From: Cepaea nemoralis
Taxonomy: Eukaryota > Mollusca > Gastropoda > Stylommatophora > Helicidae
NCBI GenBank assembly: GCA_014155875.1
Contig: JACEFZ010017824.1
Coordinates: 87,501-151,500, forward strand
Direction: 5' to 3'
Length of the DNA: 64,000 bases
In this document: piece after piece, positions 33,352 to 42,923 of the stretch
How the letters are laid out: the number at the start of each line of letters is the position of its first letter
Numbering within the stretch: position 1 is the stretch's first letter
Notes under the pieces: generated by a model
Told to the model about the DNA's origin: nothing
What the model saw: the letters and a program-made list of their open reading frames with translations, nothing else
Databases searched by the model: none
Translations under genes and position numbers: made by a program

Positions 33352-33434
33352 CTTTAAACCATCTAGCATATCCTGCATAAGTTTAGTTTGGTTTTAGTTA
33401 TTTTAGTTTAGTCGACGGATCAACAACATCACGG

Positions 33435-33545
33435 CACACGGGTATATCCTTTATAAAGTCTAGTATAGCGTTTATACAGTCTAGTATTTCCTTTATACAG
33501 TCTATATCCTGTATAGAGTCTAGTACGTCGTTTATACAATAGATC
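33435..33545. repeat. Short degenerate tandem repeat (~25 bp)
   Basis: 'CTTTATACAGTCTAGTAT' recurs about four times. Confidence 0.6.
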
Positions 33546-33579
33546 CATCGTATTCTTGGTCTGCCTGTAGCTCCATCTG

Positions 33580-33727
33580 CAACATCATCATGTGTCTCGC
33601 CAATAAACGAGTCGGTCAAGGTTCGCCATCTGACACAATCACCAAAGTCTTGAATCAGGTCTGTATTCTTGTCCCGATCATTCCATAAGACCAAGCCATC
33701 AAGATATATATATATATATATATATAT

Positions 33728-33788
<61 letters not shown>

Positions 33789-33900
33789 CTTTGCATTCTC
33801 CTGGTTCTGTTCCTATCACGTTTGTGATTATCATAAGGTTTTCAAGTGTATTTTTCCTCATAACATTCACAAAACCATCTTGGTCATTCTAGGTCTAATT
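33580..33900 (-). mobile_element. LINE-A 3' end interrupted by (AT)n
   Basis: Minus-strand 'LDGLVLWNDRDKNTDLIQD' matches LINE-A. At 33702-33784 an AT run replaces internal sequence, after which LINE-A-like text continues to about 33900. Confidence 0.72.
33702..33784. repeat. (AT)n microsatellite inside LINE-A
   Basis: An AT run with one CA interruption near 33730. It is internal to the LINE rather than at its tail. Confidence 0.93.
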
Positions 33901-34070
33901 TCGCTAATATATTTATGTTTTTTATTTGTTTCTTTGAGTAGTGTCTAATTCGTCTTTCTGTCCGTCTATAGTATCCTTTGAATTTTCGTCAGAAACCAAA
34001 CGCCCTCTGCCATTAGATTTTTGCCAGATTGTCTGCTTATTTGCCATTTTCACGTGTATATATGAGTGGC

Positions 34071-34400
34071 ACCTTGCCGTCTTGACAGACAATAGTTTGT
34101 AAAATGGAGTTATGCATCTCCATAACACAAAGCCTGGGCTGATTTTAGAGACCATGTGTTGCCCATGCAGCATGATCCCTCTCTCGGCCTGTCTAGTGTA
34201 CTCCAGAGGAAAGGTAACACCAATACGTCTGGACAAGACAAGCTGCAGAAGCTGCCGGATCAGCAAAGCAATGCTCTTACTGTCCACCTGCCGGAGCTTC
34301 GATCCTAGACCAGTTGCCAACCAATGCCATTCAGTCTTTAGGTTGCATTTCCTCGCACTAGGATAAGGCTTGTACCCTCCCAATTGCGCTCCTCCGCCAC
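34071..34400 (-). mobile_element. SINE-I copy
   Basis: Matches 9431-9937 in reverse: 3' end 'GACGGCAAGGTGCCACTC', then 'AGCCCAGGCTTTGTGTTATG', and near the 5' side 'GGAGGGTACAAGCC'. No ATG tail remains. Confidence 0.72.
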
Positions 34401-34429
34401 GTGTTTATAACAGTATAGGTTTCACACTA

Positions 34430-34700
34430 GCATGTATCATCATTCGTCATGTGCCATGCTGGTAAGCGTGGGCGGTCGTATTTCGCCATCTCACTCGATC
34501 ACTAGAGTCGTGGATCAGCTCAGTGTACTTGTCTCAACCATACCACGTAGCCAAGCCATCAAGGTATTTATTTATCTGCCTTCCTCTTGTTCTCTTCCCC
34601 TCAATCTTGTCAGTTGTCAACAAGTTCTCAATTTATTTCTTCTCATAACGTGACCAAAACATTGCGACTGTCTACGTCTAATTTATGCGTATGGTCTCAA
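34430..34700 (-). mobile_element. LINE-A 3' end
   Basis: The minus strand reads from 'RRRQSQCFGHVMRR'-like text to '..DRVRW' and the terminal 'GGCACATGACGAATGATGAT'. The frame is damaged. Confidence 0.72.
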
Positions 34701-34736
34701 GTTTCGCGACGGTAGGCAGAGGGTTTCTTTAACAGC

Positions 34737-35195
34737 ATGTATCACTGCTTCGCATTTTCTGATATTCAATTAAAGTGATTTAACACTTAAGTCACTGCTT
34801 CACATTTCCTGACATTCAATGCAAGTGATTAAACACATAAGTCACTGCTTCACATTTTCTGACATTCAGTGGAAGTGACTGAACACATAAGTCACTGCTT
34901 CACAATTTCTGACACTCAGTGGAAGTGACTGAACACATAAGTCACTGCTTCACAATTTCTGACACTCAGTGGAAGTGACTGAACACATAAGTCACTGCTT
35001 CACAATTTCTGACACTCAGTGGAAGTGATTGAATACATAAGTCACTACATCACATTTTCTGACACTCATTGGAAGTGATTGAAAACAAAAGTCATTGCTT
35101 CACACTTTCTGACACTCAATGGGAGTGACTAGACACATAAGTCACTGCTTCACACTTTCTGACACTCAGTGGAAGTGACTGAACACATCAGATAC
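34737..35195. repeat. 50-bp satellite, about 9 copies
   Basis: The unit includes 'GTCACTGCTTCACAATTTCT' and 'GGAAGTGACTGAACACATAA'. Central copies (34890-35030) are nearly identical and edges diverge. Confidence 0.92.
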
Positions 35196-35204
35196 TTTTC
35201 ATCT

Positions 35205-35445
35205 TGGGAGTATCCGTGGCGATGTGATTACGCCGTCAACCATGCGCTCCGAAGGTCGTCGGTTCGATTCCGGGCCACGTCGTTCGGTTCATAAGTGCAA
35301 TTTCCTCGGAGACTCCAGGGGGTCGTCGCTGTAGCTACGGAGTTCGTGCTTTCTACGACGCTTTCGGCAGGCCGCCCTGCACAAAGAAACCGAGCCCCAT
35401 TTAATATAACCCGGTGTAATGAAGTCGATTCTTTTGCCTTTTAAA
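35205..35445 (+). mobile_element. SINE-J copy (full length)
   Basis: Head 'GTATCCGTGGCGATGTGATT', perfect B-box 'GGTTCGATTCC', 'GGAGACTCCAGGGGGTCGTC', 'GTAGCTACGGAGTTCGTGCT', and end 'AACCCGGTGTAATGAAGTCG'. Confidence 0.82.
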
Positions 35446-35461
35446 CTGTGCTATACGTTTT

Positions 35462-37310
35462 ATCTTCTGAAATACATCCTTTGCTTGGTTTATTCTACTC
35501 TAAATCTACATCACGTATCTTCCATAGATATTACTAATGTGATCATCTTCTGAAATACAGCGTTTGTTTGGTTTATTCTACTCTAAATCTACATCACGTA
35601 TCTTCCATAGATATTACTAATGTGATCATCTTCTGAAATACAGCCTTTGTTTGGTTTATTCTACTCTAAATCTACATCACGTATCTTCCATTTATATTAC
35701 TAATGTGATTATCTTCTGAAATACAGCCTTTGTTTGGTTTATTCTACTCTAAATCTACATCACGTATCTTCCATTTATATTACTAATGTGATCATCTTCT
35801 GAAATACAGCCTTTGTTTGGTTTATTCTACTCTAAATCTACATCACGTATCTTCCATTGATTTTACTAATGTGATCATCTTCTGAAATACAGCCTTTGTT
35901 TGGTTTATTCTACTCTAAATCTACATCACGCATCTTCTATTGATATTACTAATGTGATCATCTTCTGAAATACAGCCTTTGTTTGGTGTATTCTACTTTA
36001 AATTTACATCACGTATCTTCCATAGATATTACTAATGTGATCATCTTCTGAAATACAGCCTTTGTTTGGTTTATTCTACTCTAAATCTACATCACGTATC
36101 TTCCATAGATATTACTAATGTGATCATCTTCTGAAATACAGCGTTTGTTTGGTTTATTCTACTCTAAATCTACATCACGTATCTTCCATAGATATTACTA
36201 ATGTGATCATCTTCTGAAATACAGCGTTTGTTTGGTTTATTCTACTCTAAATCTACATCACGTATCTTCCATAGATATTACTAATGTGATCATCTTCTGA
36301 AATACAGCCTTTGTTTGGTTTATTCTACTCTAAATCTACATCACGTATCTTCCATTTATATTACTAATGTGATTATCTTCTGAAATACAGCCTTTGTTTG
36401 GTTTATTCTACTCTAAATCTACATCACGTATCTTCCATTGATTTTACTAATGTGATCATCTTCTGAAATACAGCCTTTGTTTGGTTTATTCTACTCTAAA
36501 TCTACATCACGCATCTTCTATTGATATTACTAATGTGATCATCTTCTGAAATACAGCCTTTGTTTGGTTTATTCTACTCTAAATTTACATCACGTATCTT
36601 CCATAGATATTACTAATGTGATCATCTTCTGAAATACAGCCTTTGTTTGGTTTATTCTACTCTAAATCTACATCACGTATCTTCCATTTATATTACTAAT
36701 GTGATCATCTTCTGAAATACAGCCTTTGTTTGGTTTATTCTACTCTACATCTAAATCACGCATCTTCCATTGAAATGTTTGCTTGCTTGCTTGTGTTCGT
36801 TGGCTTGAGCTCCAACTCGAAATCCTGTATGTCGGATGAAGGCATCCTGTTGTCCAACATCAGTGTGATGTCATACAGGACCTGAGGTTTGCGTGAGTAT
36901 CCGTCGTTCCATGTCTGGCTTATTGGTGTCCAGACTGGTGGTTCCTCGCCGTACAGGTAGACACTCTCCGACTTCGGAGGAATCGGCGATCCTACTGACT
37001 TTAGCCAGGACCCCGAAGGGACCTGTTGCCCAGGTCGCTCGACGAGGACGCGTCAATAGGTCTTAGCCATTATATAACCCGGCCCTGGTGCCATGGAAAC
37101 ACCTCTGCGTCCCTTCCATCGATATTGCTAATGTGATCATCTTCTTAAATATAGCCTTTGTTTGGTTTATTCTACTCTAAATCTACATCACGCATCTTCC
37201 ATTGATATTACTAATGTGATCATCTTCTTAAATACGGCTTTGTTTGGTTTATTCTATTCTAAATTTCCACCACTCATCTTCCAATGATATTTCTAATGTG
37301 ATCATTTCCA
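35462..37310. repeat. 83-bp satellite array with higher-order pattern
   Basis: Units start 'GTGATCATCTTCTGAAATAC' every 83 bp (35539, 35622, 35705 and on). About 16 precede and about 2.5 follow the SINE-F insertion at 36778-37113. Variants at the end of the unit (CATAGATATT, CATTTATATT, CATTGATTTT, TCTATTGATATT) recur in the same order in copies 1-6 and 9-13, showing block duplication. Confidence 0.95.
36778..37113 (-). mobile_element. SINE-F copy inside 83-bp satellite
   Basis: The 336-bp minus-strand copy begins 'GGGACGCAGAGGTG' (at 37113) and ends in a GCAA-type tail (TTTGCTTGCTTGC on plus). It is flanked by an imperfect 13-bp repeat of satellite sequence, TTCCATTGAAATG / TTCCATCGATATT (10 of 13 identical). 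The open frame seen in other copies is shifted here. Confidence 0.8.
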
Positions 37311-37512
37311 CTGCTGCGTCATCCAGTGTATTCTGACCCAGCCGCTAGCAAGCTGCAGAAAGACCCTGAGATCATAACAGGAGAAGACACGCAGATTAAC
37401 TGATAACCGAGTTTATTAGTAACACAAGTGATAAGAGGAATGTTGGCTCCGTTCTGGAGAATTTTGCAACATTGCCGATAATCTTGGAATTGACTGAGGC
37501 ACAGACAAAGTT

Positions 37513-37806
<294 letters not shown>

Positions 37807-37864
37807 AGTTAAATTCCTTGAACTACCGAGACTCCAAGATGATGAGTTAATAATAAAAAGTTAG

Positions 37865-38082
37865 TTACGTTTTCTTTACAGGACGTCGCAGTCAACCCCT
37901 GCAATTTGTGACTGATTTCTTGGCAAGTTTACGTTCAGTAATTTGCCATTGCTTTTTGAATGAACGGCACTATACCACTGTATGAAAATCAACGCGAAGC
38001 TTCCAAATCGCTCGTAGCTGCATTTCGAACACCGTCTGCGGGATTGCGAGTTGTGTTTGTAACCCCTTAGCCACAGGTAAGA
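37865..38082 (-). mobile_element. SINE-G copy (near full length)
   Basis: 3' end 'GACGTCCTGTAAAGAAAACG' and head 'CCTGTGGCTAAGGGGTTACA' are both present on the minus strand. Confidence 0.75.
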
Positions 38083-38083
38083 C

Positions 38084-38200
38084 ACAAGTCGACATGTGGG
38101 TATGATAAATTGACGTGTGGGAATGATAAATTGACATGTGGGTATGATAAAATGACATGTGGGAATGATAAATTGACATGTGGGAATGATAAATTGTTAG
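38084..38200. repeat. 21-bp minisatellite, about 5-6 copies
   Basis: The unit is close to TGATAAATTGACATGTGGGA, alternating 'GGGTA' and 'GGGAA'. It begins directly at the head of SINE-G. Confidence 0.9.
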
Positions 38201-38267
38201 CACCAGAAAACTTTTTATCGCAATATTTGGGAAATATAGATATCATGATCATTAAAAAAGTCGCTTA

Positions 38268-38495
38268 AAAGTCGACAGGGTCGACTTCATTGCACCGGGT
38301 TTTATTCCATATGGCTCGGTCTCTTTCCGCAGCACGGAAAGCGTCGCACAAAGCACGAACTCCTAGCTTTTAGCGACGACCCACAGGAGTCTCCGAAACA
38401 TTTAACTCGTAAACCGAAGGGCGCGGCCCGGAATCGAACCTACAACCTTCGGAGCACGAGTCAAGCGGCTTGACCACTTCGCCACAGAGACTCCT
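38268..38495 (-). mobile_element. SINE-J copy (full length)
   Basis: Minus-strand head 'GTCTCTGTGGCGAAGTGGTC', B-box 'GGTTCGATTCCGGGCCGCG', and end 'AACCCGGTGCAATGAAGTCG'. It carries a second '..GTCGAC' step at 38270-38283. Confidence 0.8.
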
Positions 38496-38516
38496 ATCAT
38501 GATCATTATCACCATC

Positions 38517-38757
38517 AATGCTCGTGGAGGCGAGGTTTCGGAGGTTTGACGCTGAGCCGCCAGCGTCTGCAGCCTGCCTTGTTCCAGACGTATTGGTTAC
38601 CCATTCCTCTGAAGTACGCAAGGCAAGGCCGAGAGAGGGAACATGTCGTTTGGGCACCACATATTTCTCTGAAGCTCTGCCCAGGCATTGTGATGGAATT
38701 TTGGCCACATTCCAAGTCACATACTTTGGTCTGTCAAGACTGCAAGGTGCCACTTAT
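38517..38757 (+). mobile_element. SINE-I copy, truncated
   Basis: Matches 9640-9912: 'CTTGTTCCAGACGTATTGGT', 'GGCCGAGAGAGGGAACATG' and end 'GTCTGTCAAGACTGCAAGG'. It meets the 3' end of a minus-strand LINE at about 38757. Confidence 0.7.
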
Positions 38758-39025
38758 CACCATCAAATGCCTTGCCGATCGGCGTGGGCGTGGGCGAAGA
38801 TGCATCTCCATATTTTGCGATTTCCATTGGCATGTATAAATTTGTGTGCTGGTTCCAATCCGTGCCATAACACAATACTGTCCAGAATTTTCTCACGCAG
38901 TCTTCCTTTATCGCTTTTTCCACAAATCTTTCCAGTTGTCACAACGCGTTCCAGTTTTGGTCTTATCATAAGGGAGCCAAATAATGACTGTCTCTTTCTG
39001 ATGTTTGTGATAACATGTCTTTGCC
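38757..39025 (-). mobile_element. LINE-A-related fragment
   Basis: Minus-strand protein 'RPKLERVVTTGKICGKSDKG' and '..LREKILDSIVLWHGL' corresponds to the LINE-A segment after the GHVMRR block, more diverged than other copies. Confidence 0.65.
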
Positions 39026-39114
39026 TTCAGCTGTAGTGCATGGTCCTCCCTACCGGAGGAAGTGGTTCTTTCGAATCCCCACTAAACATGTTAACTTTAT
39101 CGAATTTAGCATGA

Positions 39115-39175
39115 TTCATCATCATCATCATCATCATCTTTCACTTCTGCCGTCAAGCGTCTTGGGGGAAGCATG
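39115..39175 (-). mobile_element. LINE-C extreme 3' end with (ATG)n tail
   Basis: On the minus strand 'GACGGCAGAAGTGAAAGATG' matches the terminus of LINE-C at 31690-31715, followed by ATG units. About 35 bp of element remains. Confidence 0.6.
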
Positions 39176-39299
39176 ATTAATCAGAGATAAATGCAGCAGT
39201 GGTTTCTTTCCCCTTGCATTCCATTGGTTTGTGAATTGTTGACTTAAGAGCTATATTGAGCCAATCCTAATATACATTATCATGTTAAGACAAAATAAA

Positions 39300-40085
39300 G
39301 GTAAACGTCTGATTAATTGAAAAACAGATGTATGGTTATTGCAAAGCAAAAGTGTATACCCTAATGCAACATTAAAGTAAATGGAACTATTCTGAAACAA
39401 GTCAATTTATTTAAGTATGTGGGTACTTTAATAAAATCAGACGGAAGATGTATTTTTCCCCCGCATATCCTTTACAGGACATTGCTGTCAACACCACCAT
39501 TTGTCAGCTGCTGTTGATGTCTTGGCAAGTTTTACGTTCAGTAGTTTGCCATTGCTTTTTGAACTACCGGTTCACATACATCCGTAAGTAACCAGCGCGA
39601 CGCGATCCGCTGCCGAATCTCGCGCAGCTGTGTTTCGTACAAGTGTATACGGGATTACGAACGGCGTCCTTAACTCCTTCGCCAGGGAGACGGCGGAAGA
39701 TGTATTAAGGAAGTTAAATGCAGGATAGGTCAAGCAAAAGTAGCATTTCACAATATGAAGAATATTCCCTGCAATGTATCTTTGTCAATAGAGATGGGGA
39801 AAAGAGTTCATAAGAGCTGTATTGAGCCAATCCTGATCTACGGAAGCGAATCACGGACAATTAGCAGACATGCGATTAATTATGTGGAAGCTGCGGATGT
39901 ATAAATTGTATAGAATAATTATGAAAACACCGAGGACGGATAGAAAGTTCAATGAAGATATCTTGAAGGAAGTAAACTCATAAAGAAAACTGATTACTCG
40001 CATCAGAAGAGGATAGTCCGCGTTCTTTGGGCAAGTCATGAGACGAGGGAAGCTGGAGTATGTCATCACAACCTTGGGATGAAGT
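39300..40085 (+). mobile_element. LINE-H fragment split by SINE-G
   Basis: LINE-H reading 'ATLKVNGTILKQVNLFKYVG' stops at 39454 and resumes at 39707 with 'KEVKCRIGQAKVAFHNMKN', 'RVHKSCIEPILIYGSES' and 'NEDILKEVNS'. The interruption is one SINE-G with a 13-bp duplication. Internal stops are present. Confidence 0.78.
39455..39693 (-). mobile_element. SINE-G copy with perfect target-site duplication
   Basis: A 239-bp minus-strand SINE-G flanked by CGGAAGATGTATT at 39442-39454 and 39694-39706. This defines the unit length of SINE-G and shows retroposition. The head includes 'CTCCCTGGCGAAGGAGTTA' and the B-box region is degenerate. Confidence 0.88.
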
Positions 40086-40109
40086 GTCTACAGCACCAAC
40101 CCGATATTT

Positions 40110-40530
40110 TCAATATCTACTTCGTCATCTCTTCCTCTATTTACCTCAGCGAGGTGTTGAGAAAAGATGTAAGGCTATTTTGTGCACCTTTTCCAGTAAG
40201 TTTTGTAGGTTGGTATTCATTTCTCTAAGGTTATTATTGATACCATCACTTCATTTTTACGTGGTCCCCGTGCTATGCATCCATCATATTCCTTCAATGT
40301 GGCTCTTTGTGGCAGATGGTACCAAGGTATTCTTGTGAGTTGGTCAAACCCTTTAATTTGTGGTTCTTTAATTAAATGCATAATTTGTTTCAGACCCATA
40401 CTTCTTTTACTTTCATCGTTCCTAATTCTATCTCTCACAGTTACTCCCTCAGCTTTTAAAAGACTTCTCATCTCCGTGTTATTATTAATTGCTCTCGTTA
40501 TTTGTAGTAAGCTTCAATGTTTGACACGGT
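40110..40530 (-). mobile_element. LINE-E C-terminal fragment
   Basis: Minus-strand protein includes 'TVRDRIRNDESKRSMGLKQ', 'QIKGFDQLTRIPWYHLPQ' and 'RGPRKNEVM', aligned in order with the copy at 11222-11612. It is tail-to-tail with LINE-H. Confidence 0.72.
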
Positions 40531-40544
40531 AGAATAATGTCGGC

Positions 40545-41100
40545 TATTATCTTCAATATGACAATGCAATATGGTAGTTTCACAGACGTTAACTTTTATT
40601 AACTGTTTAACTTATTTGAATGTTGTCTCTAAGATTATCTTAAACATGGTCCAACTGATTCAGCGCACATTTTCCTGAAGACAACTGAAAGACATCTCCT
40701 TATGTTGTGATTAACTGGCCAACGTACTATGCCTTCATTGCTATAGATTACATTAACCGACATCTTTTAGTGCATGTTCTTTACTTCGGGTGGAGTTTAC
40801 CCTGACCAAAGCATAGAATGTTTATCTTTTTTCATAGTAAACAATCGTGAACATTCCAAAACCTAGTGCCAGCTTCTAGAGACAGAGTCCTAACATGGTA
40901 TGTCATTTATGACAAATACAGTTCTCTGGCGTCAGCTGATAAATATGTTTACAGTACACACGAACCGCCTGGCATTAGGCTTAGATTTGCTGTGTTCCCT
41001 CCACTCTATATTTTATAAACTCCAAACACAATGCCCAGGGTGAAATTTGGGGATAGAAGTGATTAATTTAGCCAAAAAGCGTATACATTCAAGAGAGGAT
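40545..41100. other. No feature recognised
   Basis: AT-rich, no supported feature. Confidence 0.4.
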
Positions 41101-41104
41101 TTGA

Positions 41105-41460
41105 TCAGCTCACTAACCTTACAACAATGTCGTTCCATTTGCCAAATGTTCATCTCAAATAGATCAACTCACTAATCTTACAACAAAGTCGTCACCTTTG
41201 CCAAATATTCATCTCAAATAGATCAACTCACTAACCATACAACAAAGTCGTTCCTTTTGCCAAATGTTCATCTCAAACAGATCAACTCACTAATCTTACA
41301 ACAAAGTCGTCACCTTTGCCAAATATTCATCTCAAACAGATCAACTCACTAACCATACAACAAAGTCGTCCCCTTTACCAAACGTACATCTCAAATAGAT
41401 CAACTCACTAACCTTACAACAAAGTCGTCCTCTTTGCAAGATGGTCATCTCAAATGCCAA
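41105..41460. repeat. 59-bp satellite, about 6 copies
   Basis: The unit contains 'GATCAACTCACTAATCTTAC' and 'CAACAAAGTCGTC'; copies are exactly 59 bp apart (41161 and 41220). Confidence 0.92.
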
Positions 41461-42114
41461 CAAGACTACACGACTCTCGTGGCATTTTTGCTGACAGAAT
41501 TTTACGTAAGATTCTGAATACACGTCAAAAACTTTTATTGCCAACAATTAATTTCCAAGTTCCTGTCCATACGCCTGTACTAAGCTAAATTAAATGAGGT
41601 ATCTATTACATGGAAATAAAATTAACAATCGTCTAATATCGAGAATAAAAAACACTCTTGTTTATCGGACATGCGTTTTCGGAATTTTTCCTTATTGTTA
41701 CAACTCATGTGACAGTTAGTATTACTATACTGCAATATAAATGTACACATGTACGTTAAAATTAATTTTATTACGCCCAACGTATACTTTAAATACTAAT
41801 CAAAGAAGCAGTTTCTGAATAATTTTGGCCGGGAATGAAATATGGTGGGAAAGCGGTCAGAAACATCTGCCATTGTTTCAAAAGTAGCCAGTAGAAATGG
41901 CACGCGCGATCTGAAATCTCATTGGCTAAAGCTTGTTTACAAGGACACTGAAACTGTCCCCGGAAGTGCTGTCTGTCTGGGCGGTTGTCACGGAACCGTC
42001 ATATCATGGGTCTTTTGTTTCTTTTCTTTTAAAATTTTAATGCTACTGTGAGAGGCAACACTTTTATAACGACCTTGTTGCTATCTTCACCAGCAATCTA
42101 TGACTTTTGGTTTG
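41461..42114. other. No feature recognised
   Basis: No supported gene or element; the composition is AT-rich. Confidence 0.4.
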
Positions 42115-42670
42115 ATAAATAAATACTTCACATTACATCTGCAGTTTGATCAAAACATACTTCACATTACATTTGTAATTTGAAAAATAAATACTACTTA
42201 TTACATCTGCTGTTTGATCAATAGATAATTCACATACCATTTGTAATTTGATAAATGAATACTACACATTACACCTGCTGTTTGATCAATAATTAATTCA
42301 CATTATATTTGTAATTTGATAAATAAATACTTCACATTACATCTGCTGTTTGATCAATAATTAATTCACATTACATTTGTAATTTGATAAATAAATACTT
42401 CATATTACATACGTAGTTTGATCAATAAAACCTCTACATTACATTTGTAATTTTAGAAATAAATACTTCATATTACATCTGCAGTTTCATTAATTAAATA
42501 CGTTACATTATACTTGTAATTTGGTAAATAAATACTTCACATTTCAATTGCAGTTTGATCAATAATTAATCCACATCACATTTGTAAGTTCAGAAATATT
42601 CACATTACTTCTGCAGTTTGATCAATTAATTACTTCACATTATATCCTCAGACTGATCCATGTAAACTGA
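42115..42670. repeat. 68-bp satellite built from a ~34-bp dimer
   Basis: 'GTAATTTGATAAATAAATAC' recurs at 68-bp spacing (42311, 42379). Each unit has two related halves, one with 'CAGTTTGATCAATAA' and one with 'GTAATTTGATAAATAA'. Confidence 0.88.
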
Positions 42671-42689
42671 CAAGTCATTTCACGAGAGT

Positions 42690-42915
42690 CAAGGTGGTGT
42701 AGAGGCTAGCAAGCCTTCCAGCTGGCTCGGTCATTACGGGTTGAAATTCGCATGGATGGGAATTTTAAAACTTGACCTGGACTCCCAGGTAGACCCAGCC
42801 TAAAATGGATTCCAGGAAATGTGTTTGGAAGTCAGATCAACCGGCGTGCTTTTGACCACACCGCACAACGAAAGTCCATAGGTCTTTAAAAATATGGGTA
42901 AAGCACCATATACTT
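42690..42915 (+). mobile_element. SINE-N copy bordering the 42-bp satellite
   Basis: Head 'GTCAAGGTGGTGTAGAGGC', then 'GGTTGAAATTCGCATGG', body 'CTTGACCTGGACTCCCAGG', end 'GCACCATATACTTGACATGC'. The satellite starts within ten bases of its end. Confidence 0.65.
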
Positions 42916-42923
42916 GACATGCC

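Noticed and set aside
35462..37310. CRISPR-like array
   Set aside because: The 83-bp units are contiguous repeats with no variable spacers, in an animal-type sequence.
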